A stretch of 64,000 bases of DNA, taken from positions 124,001-188,000 of the forward strand of contig NZ_JACCKD010000008.1 of the NCBI RefSeq assembly GCF_013450155.1. Reading direction: 5' to 3'. Positions 17,410-26,302 of this stretch are shown here, piece by piece. How positions within the stretch are numbered: the stretch's first letter is position 1; each line of letters opens with the position of its first letter. The notes under the pieces were generated by a model. That model saw only the letters and a program-made list of their open reading frames with translations. It was not told where the DNA came from and searched no databases. The position numbers and the translations under genes are program-made. The DNA is from Haloechinothrix aidingensis (GTDB taxonomy: Bacteria; Actinomycetota; Actinomycetes; Mycobacteriales; Pseudonocardiaceae).

Positions 17410-19055
17410 ACGCGGTACGAGAGAGCGCGTCCGCACTCGGGCAGGCCGCGATCGCCCTCGCGGGATCCGGCCTGGCAACCGAGGCCCGGCCATGGCACCT
17501 GCCCCGGCTGGCTCGCGCCTGGTGGGAGGCGGGGGCATCGCCTGCCACACTGGTCGCGGTGGCCGCGATCCACCGGCCGCGCTCCACGGCTCTCGTGGAC
17601 GACCTCGGGTCGCTGACATACGCCGGGCTCGACGACGCCGGCGCCCGGCTGGCCGGAGGTATCGCCGCGCGGCACGGCGCGGACCGGGTCACGAGCGTCG
17701 CGGTGATGTGTCGCAACCACCGGGGGTTCGTACTCGCGAGCATCGCGGCCGGCAGGCTCGGGGCGGATCTGGTCTACCTCAACACCGAGTTCTCCGGCCC
17801 GCAACTGGCGCAGGTCATCGAGCGCATGCGGCCCACGCTCGTGGTAGCCGACGAGGAGTTCCTCCCGCACCTCGCCGGGCAGGACGTTCCGGTCGTCGTG
17901 GCCTGGCGGGACAGCCTCCCGGACCACCCGGAATCCGCCCGGCGTGGCTCATCTCCCGGTGATCCGGACACTGTGGATGGACTGGTCGCGCGCCACTCGC
18001 GCCACGAACCCGGATCGCGGGTTCGCGGCGGCAACATCACCCTGCTGACGTCCGGAACGACCGGCCCCCCGAAAGGCGCGCCACGGCGCCCCGGCCCGCT
18101 GGCCGCACTCGGGCCCGTCGCGACGTTGCTGCGTCACAGCGGGCTGAAATCGGGAGACCCGGTAGTGGTCGCACCCCCGCTGTTCCACGGCTTCGGGCTG
18201 GCGATCTGGGCACTGGCGACGTTCCTGCGCTCCCCGGTCGTGCTCCGGCGCCGGTTCGACCCGGAGACAATGCTTGCCGACATCGACACGCACCGCGTCG
18301 CGTGTGTCGCGGCCGTGCCGGTCATGCTGCGGCGTGTACTCGCGCTCGGACCGGACGTCCTGGCGCGTTACGACCGGAGCAGCCTGCGCACGGTGCTGTC
18401 CGGCGCGGCACCGCTGCCGCCCGCGCTGGCGCAGCGGGTGCTCGACGAGTTCGGTGACGTGCTGTTCAACGGCTACGGATCGAGTGAGGTCGGGATCGCG
18501 AGCATCGCGACGCCCGGCGACCTGCGCGCCGCGCCGGGAACCGTGGGCAGGCCGTGTGCGGGCACGCCGGTACGGGTACTGGACCAGGCACGAAACCCGC
18601 TGCCGCGCGGGAAGTCGGGCACCATCTACGTGGGAGGCCCGCTGGTGTTCACCGGGTACACCGGAGGAGGGAGCAAGGACACCACCGGGGGATTGATGAG
18701 TACCGGCGACATCGGACACTTCGACGCGGAGGGCAGGTTGCATGTAGAGGGCCGGGCGGACGACATGATCGTCTCCGGCGGGGAGAACGTCTACCCGCAG
18801 GAGGTGGAGGACGTACTGACCCGGCATCCCGCGATCACCGACGCCACGGTGGTCGGGGTGGACGACGAGGAGTTCGGGCAGCGGCTGGTGGCCTATGTCG
18901 TCGCGCGCGAGCCACGCCCCGATCCCGGCGAGCTGTCCGAGCACGTCAAGGGGAACCTCGCACGCTTCAAGGTGCCGCGCGCCTTCGTGTTCGTCGACGA
19001 GCTGCCGCGCAACGCCGCGGGCAAGATCGTCCGCTCCCGCCTGCCCGCGGAGTGA
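17406..19055 (+). CDS. Acyl-CoA synthetase (AMP-binding, ANL superfamily)
   Basis: A 549-residue acyl-adenylate-forming ligase. Landmarks are the P-loop LLTSGTTGPPKGA, the adenine motif NGYGSSEVG, STGDIGHFD, the hinge GRADDMIVSGGENVYPQEVE, and the catalytic lysine in RNAAGKIVRSRL near the C-terminus. It activates a carboxylate, probably a fatty acid, to its CoA thioester. Translation is coupled to the SDR through an ATGA overlap. The pair is reminiscent of mycobacterial SadH/FadD13 gene groups, where an SDR and a ligase process lipid metabolites. Confidence 0.9.
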   Translation: MNAVRESASALGQAAIALAGSGLATEARPWHLPRLARAWWEAGASPATLVAVAAIHRPRSTALVDDLGSLTYAGLDDAGARLAGGIAARHGADRVTSVAVMCRNHRGFVLASIAAGRLGADLVYLNTEFSGPQLAQVIERMRPTLVVADEEFLPHLAGQDVPVVVAWRDSLPDHPESARRGSSPGDPDTVDGLVARHSRHEPGSRVRGGNITLLTSGTTGPPKGAPRRPGPLAALGPVATLLRHSGLKSGDPVVVAPPLFHGFGLAIWALATFLRSPVVLRRRFDPETMLADIDTHRVACVAAVPVMLRRVLALGPDVLARYDRSSLRTVLSGAAPLPPALAQRVLDEFGDVLFNGYGSSEVGIASIATPGDLRAAPGTVGRPCAGTPVRVLDQARNPLPRGKSGTIYVGGPLVFTGYTGGGSKDTTGGLMSTGDIGHFDAEGRLHVEGRADDMIVSGGENVYPQEVEDVLTRHPAITDATVVGVDDEEFGQRLVAYVVAREPRPDPGELSEHVKGNLARFKVPRAFVFVDELPRNAAGKIVRSRLPAE

Positions 19056-19103
19056 GCCCGCGCGGCAGCGCCGGGTCAGCAGGGCCGGGTCAGCAGCGCC
19101 GGG

Positions 19104-19379
19104 TTACGCGGGTTCGAGTGTCTTGCCGGGATCCTTCTCGGGCGGCCCCGGCTCGTGGGCGTGCCCGCCGCGAGCGGCCCAGAGGAACACCGCGGCACCG
19201 CACTCCGCGCCTGCGTTGGCGATCGGGGCCTGTGCCATGACGACCCCGCTCTCCGGCTCAGCGGTGTAGTCCGGCCCGTAGGGCACCAGTCCGGCCGAGC
19301 GAACGATCGCGCAGGCTTCGCGGGCGTCGAAACCGACGACGTCCGGGACTTCGGTGATCTCGGGCAGCTGCCCACTCAT
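19104..19379 (-). CDS. PASTA-domain protein
   Basis: A 91-residue protein with one PASTA-like domain (VPDVVGFDAREACAIVRSAGLVPYGPDY...VMAQAPIANAGAECGAAVFLW), followed by a Pro/Glu-rich tail. PASTA domains bind muropeptides or beta-lactams in Ser/Thr kinases and PBPs, but no kinase, signal or membrane segment is present, so it would be cytoplasmic. ATG at 19379 is chosen so that the protein opens just before the domain; a longer start at 19427 is possible. Role unknown. Confidence 0.7.
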   Translation of the reverse strand: MSGQLPEITEVPDVVGFDAREACAIVRSAGLVPYGPDYTAEPESGVVMAQAPIANAGAECGAAVFLWAARGGHAHEPGPPEKDPGKTLEPA

Positions 19380-19478
19380 GAACCCGACACTAAGCCACCA
19401 CGCCCCGCGACGCAGGCCCTCCGGCACGATTCAGCAGCCGGGGAGGGGCGAAGTGCAGCCCGTTCACGCGCACAGCTA

Positions 19479-19507
19479 TTGACGTGACCGCTGACTAATC
19501 CAATAAT
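19479..19507 (+). promoter_or_regulatory. Sigma-70-type promoter of the R2lox gene
   Basis: TTGACG is followed after 17 bases by AATAAT, in an unusually A/T-rich patch about 70 bases before the ATG at 19578. Confidence 0.5.
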
Positions 19508-19532
19508 TTGACAAATATTCAAATAGTGTCAA
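19508..19532. promoter_or_regulatory. Dyad at the R2lox promoter start region
   Basis: TTGACA and TGTCAA form an inverted repeat with 13 A/T-rich bases between them, placed directly after the predicted -10, where a repressor would act. Confidence 0.4.
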
Positions 19533-19577
19533 CTCCACTGCCGCTCCCGGCGGTGCCGCGGGCAAGGAGGCCTCGAC

Positions 19578-20540
19578 ATGACGGACGCGATGCATCGCAC
19601 CGGCTTCGGTTCGCTACGCCAGGGAGGACTGAACTGGGACTCGTTCCCGCTCCGCCTGTTCGTCAAGGGCAACAAGAAGTTCTGGGACCCGATGGAGCTG
19701 GACTTCAGCGCCGACGCCGCGGATTGGCAGGGCCTTTCCGAGGAGCAGCGGTTCGCGGCCGCGATGCTGTGCGCGCAGTTCGCCGCCGGGGAGGAAGCCG
19801 TAACGGAGGACATCCAGCCGTTCATGGCCGCGATGGCCGCGGAGGGGCGGCTGGCCGACGAGATGTACCTGGCCCAGTTCTGTTTCGAGGAGGCCAAGCA
19901 CCTGCAGGTGTTCCGGCTGTGGATGGACGCCGTCGGGCTGACCGAGGACCTGCATTCCTACGTCGCCGACAACCCCGGCTACCGGACGCTGTTCTACGAG
20001 GTGCTTCCCGAGTCGCTGCGCACGTTGCGGGACGACCCCAGCCCCCGTAACCAGGTTCGCGCCTCGGTGGTCTACAACCATCTGATCGAGGGGACGTTGG
20101 CGCTGACCGGCTACTTCTCCTGGAACACGGTGTGCACCAAGCTGGATGTGCTGCCGGGCATGCGGCAGCTGATCAAACGCATCGGCGACGACGAGCGCCG
20201 CCACATGGCGTGGGGGACGTTCACCTGCCGCCGCCTCGTCGCAGCCGACGACAGCAACTGGAAGCTCGTCGAGGACACCATGGCCGAGCTGACCCCGCAC
20301 GCGCTGACACAGATCCAGTGGGCGCTCGACCAGATGAACCCCGATGCCGTGCACATCGATCCCGAAGAACTGGTCAACTACGCCACCGACCGCGCGGGCA
20401 GGCGGCTCGGCGCGATCTCCTCGGCCCGCGGCAGGCCGGTGTCCGAGATCGACGTCGACTACTCCCCGGAGTACCTGGAGGACCAGTTCGGCTCCGAGGA
20501 CGAGGCCGCGCTGGCCAGGGCGGCCTCCGGCGAGTCCTGA
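19578..20540 (+). CDS. R2-like ligand-binding oxidase (R2lox)
   Basis: A 320-residue ferritin-like protein related to ribonucleotide reductase R2 but belonging to the R2lox group (Mn/Fe cofactor; Mycobacterium tuberculosis Rv0233 type). All metal ligands are present with a constant +4 offset from that protein: E72, E105, H108, E171, E206, H209. The residues that form its tyrosine-valine ether cross-link are also present (Y166, V75). No R1 subunit is nearby, consistent with an oxidase rather than a reductase. The natural substrate, thought to be a long-chain fatty acid derivative, is not settled. AAGGAGG precedes the ATG. Confidence 0.92.
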   Translation: MTDAMHRTGFGSLRQGGLNWDSFPLRLFVKGNKKFWDPMELDFSADAADWQGLSEEQRFAAAMLCAQFAAGEEAVTEDIQPFMAAMAAEGRLADEMYLAQFCFEEAKHLQVFRLWMDAVGLTEDLHSYVADNPGYRTLFYEVLPESLRTLRDDPSPRNQVRASVVYNHLIEGTLALTGYFSWNTVCTKLDVLPGMRQLIKRIGDDERRHMAWGTFTCRRLVAADDSNWKLVEDTMAELTPHALTQIQWALDQMNPDAVHIDPEELVNYATDRAGRRLGAISSARGRPVSEIDVDYSPEYLEDQFGSEDEAALARAASGES

Positions 20541-20979
20541 ACACCACACGGGGTAGCCCCGACACTAACCCGATCGTGTGAGTAATCCTCGGTAACGTTA
20601 CGTAGCCCCAGCGCGACATACCCAATGCTTCCCCTGGTGAGAAGTGACACAGGAGAGGTCGGTACGTCCCGGTATGGAGGCTACAAGCGAGTATGGATAT
20701 GTGCCGCTCCGGCGAACCCGCACACTGTCGGTGCTCCTCGGTATCCATGTGGACGAGCGAACAGGTGATACGGCGTCGTTCCAGCTAGGCGCGGGCATAC
20801 CGCAGCGCGGACCTGCCGGGTCCCGCGGGCACATCGCCTCGGGCTCTCGGAGGGTCGCACCCGTCGTGTCCGGGCTAACACGCTCCGGCGCGGCAGGTCA
20901 CGAAACGGACACGGCGCGCGGAAAGCCGTAACGAAAACAAGATCACCTCGACGAACACAGTGGAGGAGAGGTGTCGGCC
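20541..20979. other. Intergenic stretch without a supported gene
   Basis: About 440 bases. The only notable item is the perfect 10-bp palindrome GTAACGTTAC at 20592-20601. A 95-codon plus-strand frame from 20644 has no recognisable protein and no clear ribosome-binding site. Confidence 0.45.
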
Positions 20980-21273
20980 ATGGCCACATATCCGGACGCA
21001 GGGGGCGCCGGCAGGATGAATCCGTTTCAGGCAGCACTCGGTATCGCGGCGATCGCGGGGATGGTCGTCGGACTGCTTGTCGTGTACATCAGCGAGCCCG
21101 GCCCGTACGGCACGTTCGGTGCCGGGCAGCTGGCGGGCATCGCTCTGGTCAGCTCGGGGCTCGCTGTCGCAGCGGTCTCCGCGTTGCTCTGCGTACCGCA
21201 CCTGCTGACCCAGGACACCCGCGAGCGGCCCAAGAAGTCCCAACAGAACGTCACCGACGGGTCCGAGCGCTAG
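20980..21273 (+). CDS. Small membrane protein
   Basis: A 97-residue protein with two transmembrane helices (about residues 16-38 and 50-75) and a basic, polar C-terminus (RERPKKSQQNVTDGSER). GGAGGAG lies at a proper distance from the ATG at 20980 and too close to a GTG at 20971, so the ATG is preferred. Family not recognised. Confidence 0.65.
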   Translation: MATYPDAGGAGRMNPFQAALGIAAIAGMVVGLLVVYISEPGPYGTFGAGQLAGIALVSSGLAVAAVSALLCVPHLLTQDTRERPKKSQQNVTDGSER

Positions 21274-21429
21274 ACAGCCGTGCAGCGGCTCCGGTCCCGC
21301 GCAGCGCTTCCGCCTGCGCCGGGCGACCGCGTCCGGCCGCCGGACCAGGCGCGCGGCGGGTCACGACCACGCTCACGGTAGGTTGTCCTCGACCGCCGAG
21401 AGGCACGAACCGGACCCAGCCGCGAGGGT

Positions 21430-22590
21430 ATGAACTCCACGACCCGCGACCGCTCGCGCGCCGTACTCGCCAGCGCGTACACCCACGCCACCGCCGTCTA
21501 CCTCCTCGTGCGCGTTGCCGGGCTCGCGCTGCTCACCGCGCTGGCCGCGACGAACGACACGGGGGTGCTCAGCGCGCTCACCTCCTGGGACGGCGGTTGG
21601 TACCTCGCGCTTGCCGAACGAGGATACGGCGACATCACCGAAGCCGACGGGTTCGTCGACGCGCGCGGGGAGTTCGCCGAGGGGTACACGGCGTACGCGT
21701 TCTTCCCGCTCTACCCGATGCTCATCGCGGCAGTCACGGCGCTGCCCGGGGTCGGTGCGGTACCGGCCGCTCTCGGGCTGAATGTCGTCCTGGGGGCGGT
21801 CGCGGCCTGCGGCGTGCTGCGCCTGACCCGCCTGAGCGGGCACGACGACCGCACCGGCCTGGTACTGGTCGCGCTGTGGGCCGGAGCGCCCATGGCCGTC
21901 ACCCTGTCCATGGCCTACACGGAGGCGCTGTTCAGCGCGCTCGCGGTGTGGGCGCTGGTGTTCGCGCTGCGGCGCAACTGGATCCCGGCAGGGCTGTGTT
22001 GCATGGGGGCGGGACTTACCCGCTCCACGGCGACGGTGCTGATCGGGGTGATCGTGCTCGCCGCGCTGGTGTCGATATGGCGACGCCACAAGATCGCGCA
22101 CGCGATCGTCGGCGTGCTGATCGCGCCGCTCGGCCTGCTCGCCTACTGGATGTACACGGCAGGCAAGACCAACAGCTTCGCCACCTGGTTCGATGTGCAG
22201 GAGGGCTGGGGCTCGCGCGTCGACTACGGGGCGAGCACGCTCGAGTGGGTCACGAACACCATGACCGGGGACCCGCCTGTCATGGACCTCGGCGGCGTCC
22301 TGATCGTCCTCGGTGCGATCGTGCTCGCGGTACTGACCGCGCTGAACCGCATGGCCTGGCCCGTTGTGCTCTACGGCGCCGGGTCCGTGCTGCTGGTCAT
22401 CGCCGTCTCCGGTATCGAGTTCAGCAAGCCCCGGTTCCTCCTCCCTGCCGCGTTCGTCCTGCTGATGCCGGTCGCCATCGGGCTCGCCAAGCGGCACACC
22501 GCCACCCTCGTCACCGGCACGGCCGGGATCGTCGCCCTCGGTTCCTGGTACAGCGCCTACTCCCTCATCGGCTGGCCCTACGCGGTGTAG
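21430..22590 (+). CDS. PIG-V-like mannosyltransferase (GT-C membrane glycosyltransferase)
   Basis: A 386-residue integral membrane protein with about ten hydrophobic segments. An early luminal loop carries the signature SWDGGWYLALAERGYGD, followed by AYAFFPLYPM. This matches bacterial PIG-V-like (GPI mannosyltransferase 2-related) proteins that use polyprenyl-phosphate mannose to mannosylate an envelope acceptor. The acceptor is not known. It converges on the MFS gene, and the two stop codons are 46 bases apart. Confidence 0.82.
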   Translation: MNSTTRDRSRAVLASAYTHATAVYLLVRVAGLALLTALAATNDTGVLSALTSWDGGWYLALAERGYGDITEADGFVDARGEFAEGYTAYAFFPLYPMLIAAVTALPGVGAVPAALGLNVVLGAVAACGVLRLTRLSGHDDRTGLVLVALWAGAPMAVTLSMAYTEALFSALAVWALVFALRRNWIPAGLCCMGAGLTRSTATVLIGVIVLAALVSIWRRHKIAHAIVGVLIAPLGLLAYWMYTAGKTNSFATWFDVQEGWGSRVDYGASTLEWVTNTMTGDPPVMDLGGVLIVLGAIVLAVLTALNRMAWPVVLYGAGSVLLVIAVSGIEFSKPRFLLPAAFVLLMPVAIGLAKRHTATLVTGTAGIVALGSWYSAYSLIGWPYAV

Positions 22591-22601
22591 GCGTGGGGCC
22601 G

Positions 22602-22649
22602 AATGTCACCTTCAGCTCCTTCTATGGAACCAAGGTCACCTTCGGCTCC
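22602..22649. repeat. Direct repeat between convergent genes
   Basis: Two copies of AA(T/G)GTCACCTTC(A/G)GCTCC with a 30-base period. The second copy includes the MFS stop codon. It could be part of a dispersed intergenic repeat or a weak terminator; only these two copies were noticed. Confidence 0.5.
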
Positions 22650-24006
22650 CCGCGGCCTCCGATTCCGGCGCATCAGTAGTGCTCCCGGCGAGTTTCGGCA
22701 GCACGGTGAGGATCACCGCCGTGGCGACGAAGATGACCCCGGTACCGACGTAAAGCTGCTCGGGTCGCAAGCCGAAGTCCAGCAGGGCGCCCGCCGCGGT
22801 GGGCGCGACGATCGCACCGATCCGCCCGACGGCCAGCGCCGTACCGACGCCGGTCGCCCGGATCGACGGGTCATACAGCGTCGGGGCGAGCGCGTAGAGG
22901 CCTGCGATGCAACCGTTGGCGAACAGTCCGATGACCCCTCCGACGGTGAACGCGAGCGCCAGGACCGACGTCGACGCGATGAACGCCGCCAGCAGCACGG
23001 CAGTCGCGAGCATGTAGGTGATCAGCACATTGCGCAGCGCGAAGCGCGCGGCGCAGAGCCCGAGGATCGCGGCTCCGAAGATCCCTCCGAGGTTGAGTAC
23101 CGTCCCGCCGGTTATGCCGTCCGACTCGGACAGTCCAGCGTCGACGAGCAGTGACGGTGTCCAGCTCGTTACGAAGTAGAAGCCGGCCATCACCAGGAAG
23201 AACGAGGACCACAGGACGATCGTCGGGCGACGGGTTCCCGGCGTGAGCAGGTAGCGGTAGCGCCCGCCTGCCTTCTCCGGCATCGCGGTGTCCGATGACG
23301 GGATCGCGCTGATCGACGGTTGGCCGAGTCGCGCGAGCAGCGTGTTCACGCGCTCCAGTGCGCGAGCGGGCTGCTTGCTGAGCAGGAAGTCCATCGACTC
23401 GGGCAGGCGAGCCAGCACTACGGGGATGGTCGCGGCGGTGATCACGCCTCCGGCCAGGAACACCGACCGCCACCCGTAGCTGTCGATGAGAACGGCCGAC
23501 AGGAGGCCGCCGAGCGTGGCGCCGATGGCGTAGCCGCTGGAGTTCAGACTCACGGCGAGCCCGCGCCAGCGGCGGGAGGCGTACTCGGCGGCGATCACAT
23601 TACTGCTGGCCAGAATCCCGCCGATGGTGATGCCCGTGATCACGCGCAGCACGCCGAGCTGCATCGCGGTCTGGCTGGCCGCGGAGAGCGTCATCATCAC
23701 GCTGTTGACGACCAGGCATCCGAGGATGACCTTGCGGCGGCCGATCCTGTCCGCCCACGGACCGAGCGTGATCGCGCCGATGGCCATGCCCACCAGGCCG
23801 GCACTGAGCAGCATGCCGAGCTGAGAACCGGAGAGGTCCCACTCGGCCGCCACCGAACTGCCGGTGAACGCCATGACGAGCACGTCGAACCCGTCCAGGA
23901 TGTTCAGGAAGACACAGACCCCGATCGCGGTCCACTGAAAGCGATTCATCGGTCCGTCGTCGAGCGTGCGCCGTATCGAAGCCGCCATCAGGTCAACACC
24001 GGCCAA
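22636..24006 (-). CDS. MFS transporter, aromatic acid:H+ symporter (AAHS) type
   Basis: A 456-residue, 12-helix major facilitator. The N-terminal half has the AAHS signature (NILDGFDVLVMAF in helix 1; GPWADRIGRRKVI between helices 2 and 3). The family imports aromatic or other organic acids with protons. A palindrome resembling one in front of the MetE-like gene lies about 110 bases upstream, at 24113-24130. The IclR regulator between them probably controls both. The actual substrate is not known. The start may be at a later ATG (M20), since the first 20 residues are poorly conserved in style. Confidence 0.85.
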   Translation of the reverse strand: MAGVDLMAASIRRTLDDGPMNRFQWTAIGVCVFLNILDGFDVLVMAFTGSSVAAEWDLSGSQLGMLLSAGLVGMAIGAITLGPWADRIGRRKVILGCLVVNSVMMTLSAASQTAMQLGVLRVITGITIGGILASSNVIAAEYASRRWRGLAVSLNSSGYAIGATLGGLLSAVLIDSYGWRSVFLAGGVITAATIPVVLARLPESMDFLLSKQPARALERVNTLLARLGQPSISAIPSSDTAMPEKAGGRYRYLLTPGTRRPTIVLWSSFFLVMAGFYFVTSWTPSLLVDAGLSESDGITGGTVLNLGGIFGAAILGLCAARFALRNVLITYMLATAVLLAAFIASTSVLALAFTVGGVIGLFANGCIAGLYALAPTLYDPSIRATGVGTALAVGRIGAIVAPTAAGALLDFGLRPEQLYVGTGVIFVATAVILTVLPKLAGSTTDAPESEAAGSRR

Positions 24007-24112
24007 GGGGCAGCGGACAGGGACGTCATGCAGGGGCTCCTTGTCGTCGACTGCGTCATCGCCGTCAGATCCACCTGAGCCTGCGGATCACCGCACGGAC
24101 TGAGTAAGCGTC

Positions 24113-24130
24113 TTCCCGGATATCGGAAAA
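24113..24130. promoter_or_regulatory. IclR-type operator upstream of the MFS gene
   Basis: TTCCCGGATATCGGAAAA, an imperfect palindrome that matches the site at 24993-25010 at 13 of 18 positions. Confidence 0.5.
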
Positions 24131-24173
24131 CGAATCACAATCGAGCGCCGCCGAGTGGCGCGAACCGGCGACG

Positions 24174-24938
24174 CTAGGCAGCTCCGGACAGGGTGCGCGA
24201 GATGGCGCGGGCGCTCGTCTGGACCAGCGGCGCGAGCGAGTGGGGCGAGACGGTGCCGTGATGCACGACCAGTGAGACCGCGGCGATCACGTGACCCCGG
24301 CCGCTGTGGATCGGGGCCGCTACGGAGAGCGCGTCCATGGTCACCTGACGGTCACTGATGGAGAACCCTGTCGTGCGCACGTCGGCGAGCATTCGGCGCA
24401 GGCTGTGCGGATCGGTGACGGTGCACTCGGTATAGCGGTCGATCGGGCCGCTGAGCACCTCGTCCTGCACCTCGGTCGGCGCGTGCGCCAGCAGGACCAG
24501 CCCGACACCGGTGGCGGTGAGTGCGAACCGGCCGCCGACCCGGGTCAGCACCGGAACCGCCTCCGAGCCTGCGATGCGTTCGATGAACACCAGTTCGGTG
24601 CCTTCACGCACGGCGAGCTGCACGTTCTCCCTGGTGATCTGGGACAGGTCCTCGAGGAAGGGGAGCGCGATCTCGCGCAGCCCCTGGCCACGCGGCGCAA
24701 GGGCGCCGACCTGCCACAGCCGCAGCCCCACCCGGTAGCGGCCGTCCCCGCCGCGTTCCAGCGCTCCCCATGCGGCCAGCTCGGCGACAAGCCGGTGCAC
24801 GGTCGAGACCGGGATCTCCGCCTGGCGGGAGATCTCGCTCAGCGTCATGGCCCGGCGGTCGGTATCGAAGGTACTGAGTATCCGCAGCGCGCGGGCCAGT
24901 ACGGGTCCGGTGGCCGTGGCACCTTCGCGATCGCTCAT
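24174..24938 (-). CDS. IclR-family transcriptional regulator
   Basis: A 254-residue IclR regulator. The winged HTH is at residues about 10-75 (MTLSEISRQAEIPVSTVHRLVAELAAWGALER), and the effector-binding domain runs to the C-terminus (VSLVVHHGTVSPHSLAP region). The ATG at 24938 is preferred because the family motif begins shortly after it; a longer frame upstream reads through the operator-like palindrome. It lies between the MFS and MetE-like genes, each preceded by similar palindromes. The effector is unknown. Confidence 0.88.
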   Translation of the reverse strand: MSDREGATATGPVLARALRILSTFDTDRRAMTLSEISRQAEIPVSTVHRLVAELAAWGALERGGDGRYRVGLRLWQVGALAPRGQGLREIALPFLEDLSQITRENVQLAVREGTELVFIERIAGSEAVPVLTRVGGRFALTATGVGLVLLAHAPTEVQDEVLSGPIDRYTECTVTDPHSLRRMLADVRTTGFSISDRQVTMDALSVAAPIHSGRGHVIAAVSLVVHHGTVSPHSLAPLVQTSARAISRTLSGAA

Positions 24939-24991
24939 CCGTCCGATTATGCGAGGGCACCCGGCGCCCCTGGTGCACGCGATCCGATGTC

Positions 24992-25010
24992 TTTCCCGGC
25001 ATCCGGGAAA
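24992..25010. promoter_or_regulatory. IclR-type operator upstream of iclR and the MetE-like gene
   Basis: TTTCCCGG-CAT-CCGGGAAA, a perfect 8-bp-arm palindrome in the divergent intergenic region. Confidence 0.6.
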
Positions 25011-25123
25011 CGCGCTGGGCACGGGAAGACTGATCGGCGAGGCTGGCCGCCGGCAGCCGACGAGCGACGCCGGCCCCGGAGGCCCGGCGGAGTCGGTGAA
25101 TCACGACGGCACGAGGAGAGTTC

Positions 25124-26245
25124 ATGGTCTGGCGAGACACCGCACCCTTCAGGGCCGATCACGTCGGGAGCCTGCTGCGGCCCGCGGAGCTGCTCGAAGC
25201 GCGCGAGAAGTATTCGGCCGGTTCGATCGGCGCCGAGGAGCTGCGCGACGCCGAGGACCGCGCGGTCCGTGACGTGGTCAGGCTCCAGGAGGAGGCCGGA
25301 CTGCAGTCGGCGACGGACGGCGAGTTCCGGCGGACGTCGTGGCACATGGATTTCATCTACCGGCTCGAAGGCATCGACCCGACCGACGAGAAGCTCCGCG
25401 TGCACTTCCACAACGAGCAGGGTGACCTGGACTTCGAGGCGGCCGCGCCGCGGGTGCACGACACCGTACGGCTGACGGAGACGATCTTCGCCGACGCGTT
25501 CGAGTTCCTGCGCGACACCGTGCGCACGGCCACGCCGAAGCTCACCATCCCGTCACCGAGCATGGTGCACTACCGCGGCGGCGACGCCGCGATCGACGAG
25601 TCCGTCTACCCGGACCGGCAGCGCTTCTGGGACGACCTCACCTCGGCATACGCCGAGCAGGTCCGCAGGCTGGGCGAGCTCGGTTGCACGTACCTGCAGC
25701 TCGACGACACCAGCCTGGCGTACCTCAACGACCCCGAACAGCGGGCGATGCTCGCCGAGCAAGGCGGGGTCGACGTCGAGCACCAGCACGAGCGCTACAT
25801 CCGCAACATCAACGCCGCCCTGCGCAACCGCCCGGACGGCATGCGGGTGACCACCCACATGTGCCGGGGTAACTACCGCTCCTCGTGGGCCGCCGAAGGC
25901 GACTACGAGTTCGTCGCCGAAGCACTGTTCTCCGAACTCGACGTGGACGGGTTCTTCCTGGAGTACGACGACGAGCGGTCCGGAGGCTTCGCACCGTTGC
26001 GATTCGTCCCCCGTGGCAAGCAGGTCGTCCTCGGGCTGGTGACCACCAAGCACGGCAAGCTCGAGGACAAGGACACGCTCAAGCGACGCATCGAGGAAGC
26101 CGGTGAGTACGTTCCCCTCGACCAGCTGTGCCTGTCCCCACAGTGCGGATTCTCGTCCACAGTGGATGGAAATGCGTTGACAGTGGACGAACAGAAGGCA
26201 AAGCTCGCCCTGATCGTGGAAACCGCCCAGGAGGTCTGGGGGTGA
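25124..26245 (+). CDS. MetE C-terminal-like (YxjG-type) cobalamin-independent methyltransferase
   Basis: A 373-residue protein equivalent to the catalytic C-terminal half of cobalamin-independent methionine synthase, as in YxjG/YxjH. The RADHVGSLLRP opening is typical. Zinc-site residues are visible in TTHMCRGN (His and Cys) and near CLSPQCGFSS. It lacks the folate-binding N-terminal half of MetE, so the methyl donor is probably not polyglutamyl methyltetrahydrofolate. With an AAHS-type transporter and IclR regulator beside it, it may transfer a methyl group from an imported compound. That is inference. Confidence 0.88.
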   Translation: MVWRDTAPFRADHVGSLLRPAELLEAREKYSAGSIGAEELRDAEDRAVRDVVRLQEEAGLQSATDGEFRRTSWHMDFIYRLEGIDPTDEKLRVHFHNEQGDLDFEAAAPRVHDTVRLTETIFADAFEFLRDTVRTATPKLTIPSPSMVHYRGGDAAIDESVYPDRQRFWDDLTSAYAEQVRRLGELGCTYLQLDDTSLAYLNDPEQRAMLAEQGGVDVEHQHERYIRNINAALRNRPDGMRVTTHMCRGNYRSSWAAEGDYEFVAEALFSELDVDGFFLEYDDERSGGFAPLRFVPRGKQVVLGLVTTKHGKLEDKDTLKRRIEEAGEYVPLDQLCLSPQCGFSSTVDGNALTVDEQKAKLALIVETAQEVWG

Positions 26246-26302
26246 CGTTGTCCGGCCAGGCGCAGCGCACACGGCACAGTCGCGGCACGCCAGAGCTCGC
26301 GC

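Noticed and set aside
19068-19104. Tandem GCCGGGTCAGCAG repeats after the acyl-CoA ligase stop
   Set aside because: Three short, imperfect copies in a 49-base gap, too little to call a regulatory or repeat element.
20644-20931. 95-codon plus-strand frame between the R2lox and small membrane protein genes
   Set aside because: No convincing ribosome-binding site, no recognisable protein pattern, and an overlapping minus-strand frame is equally long.
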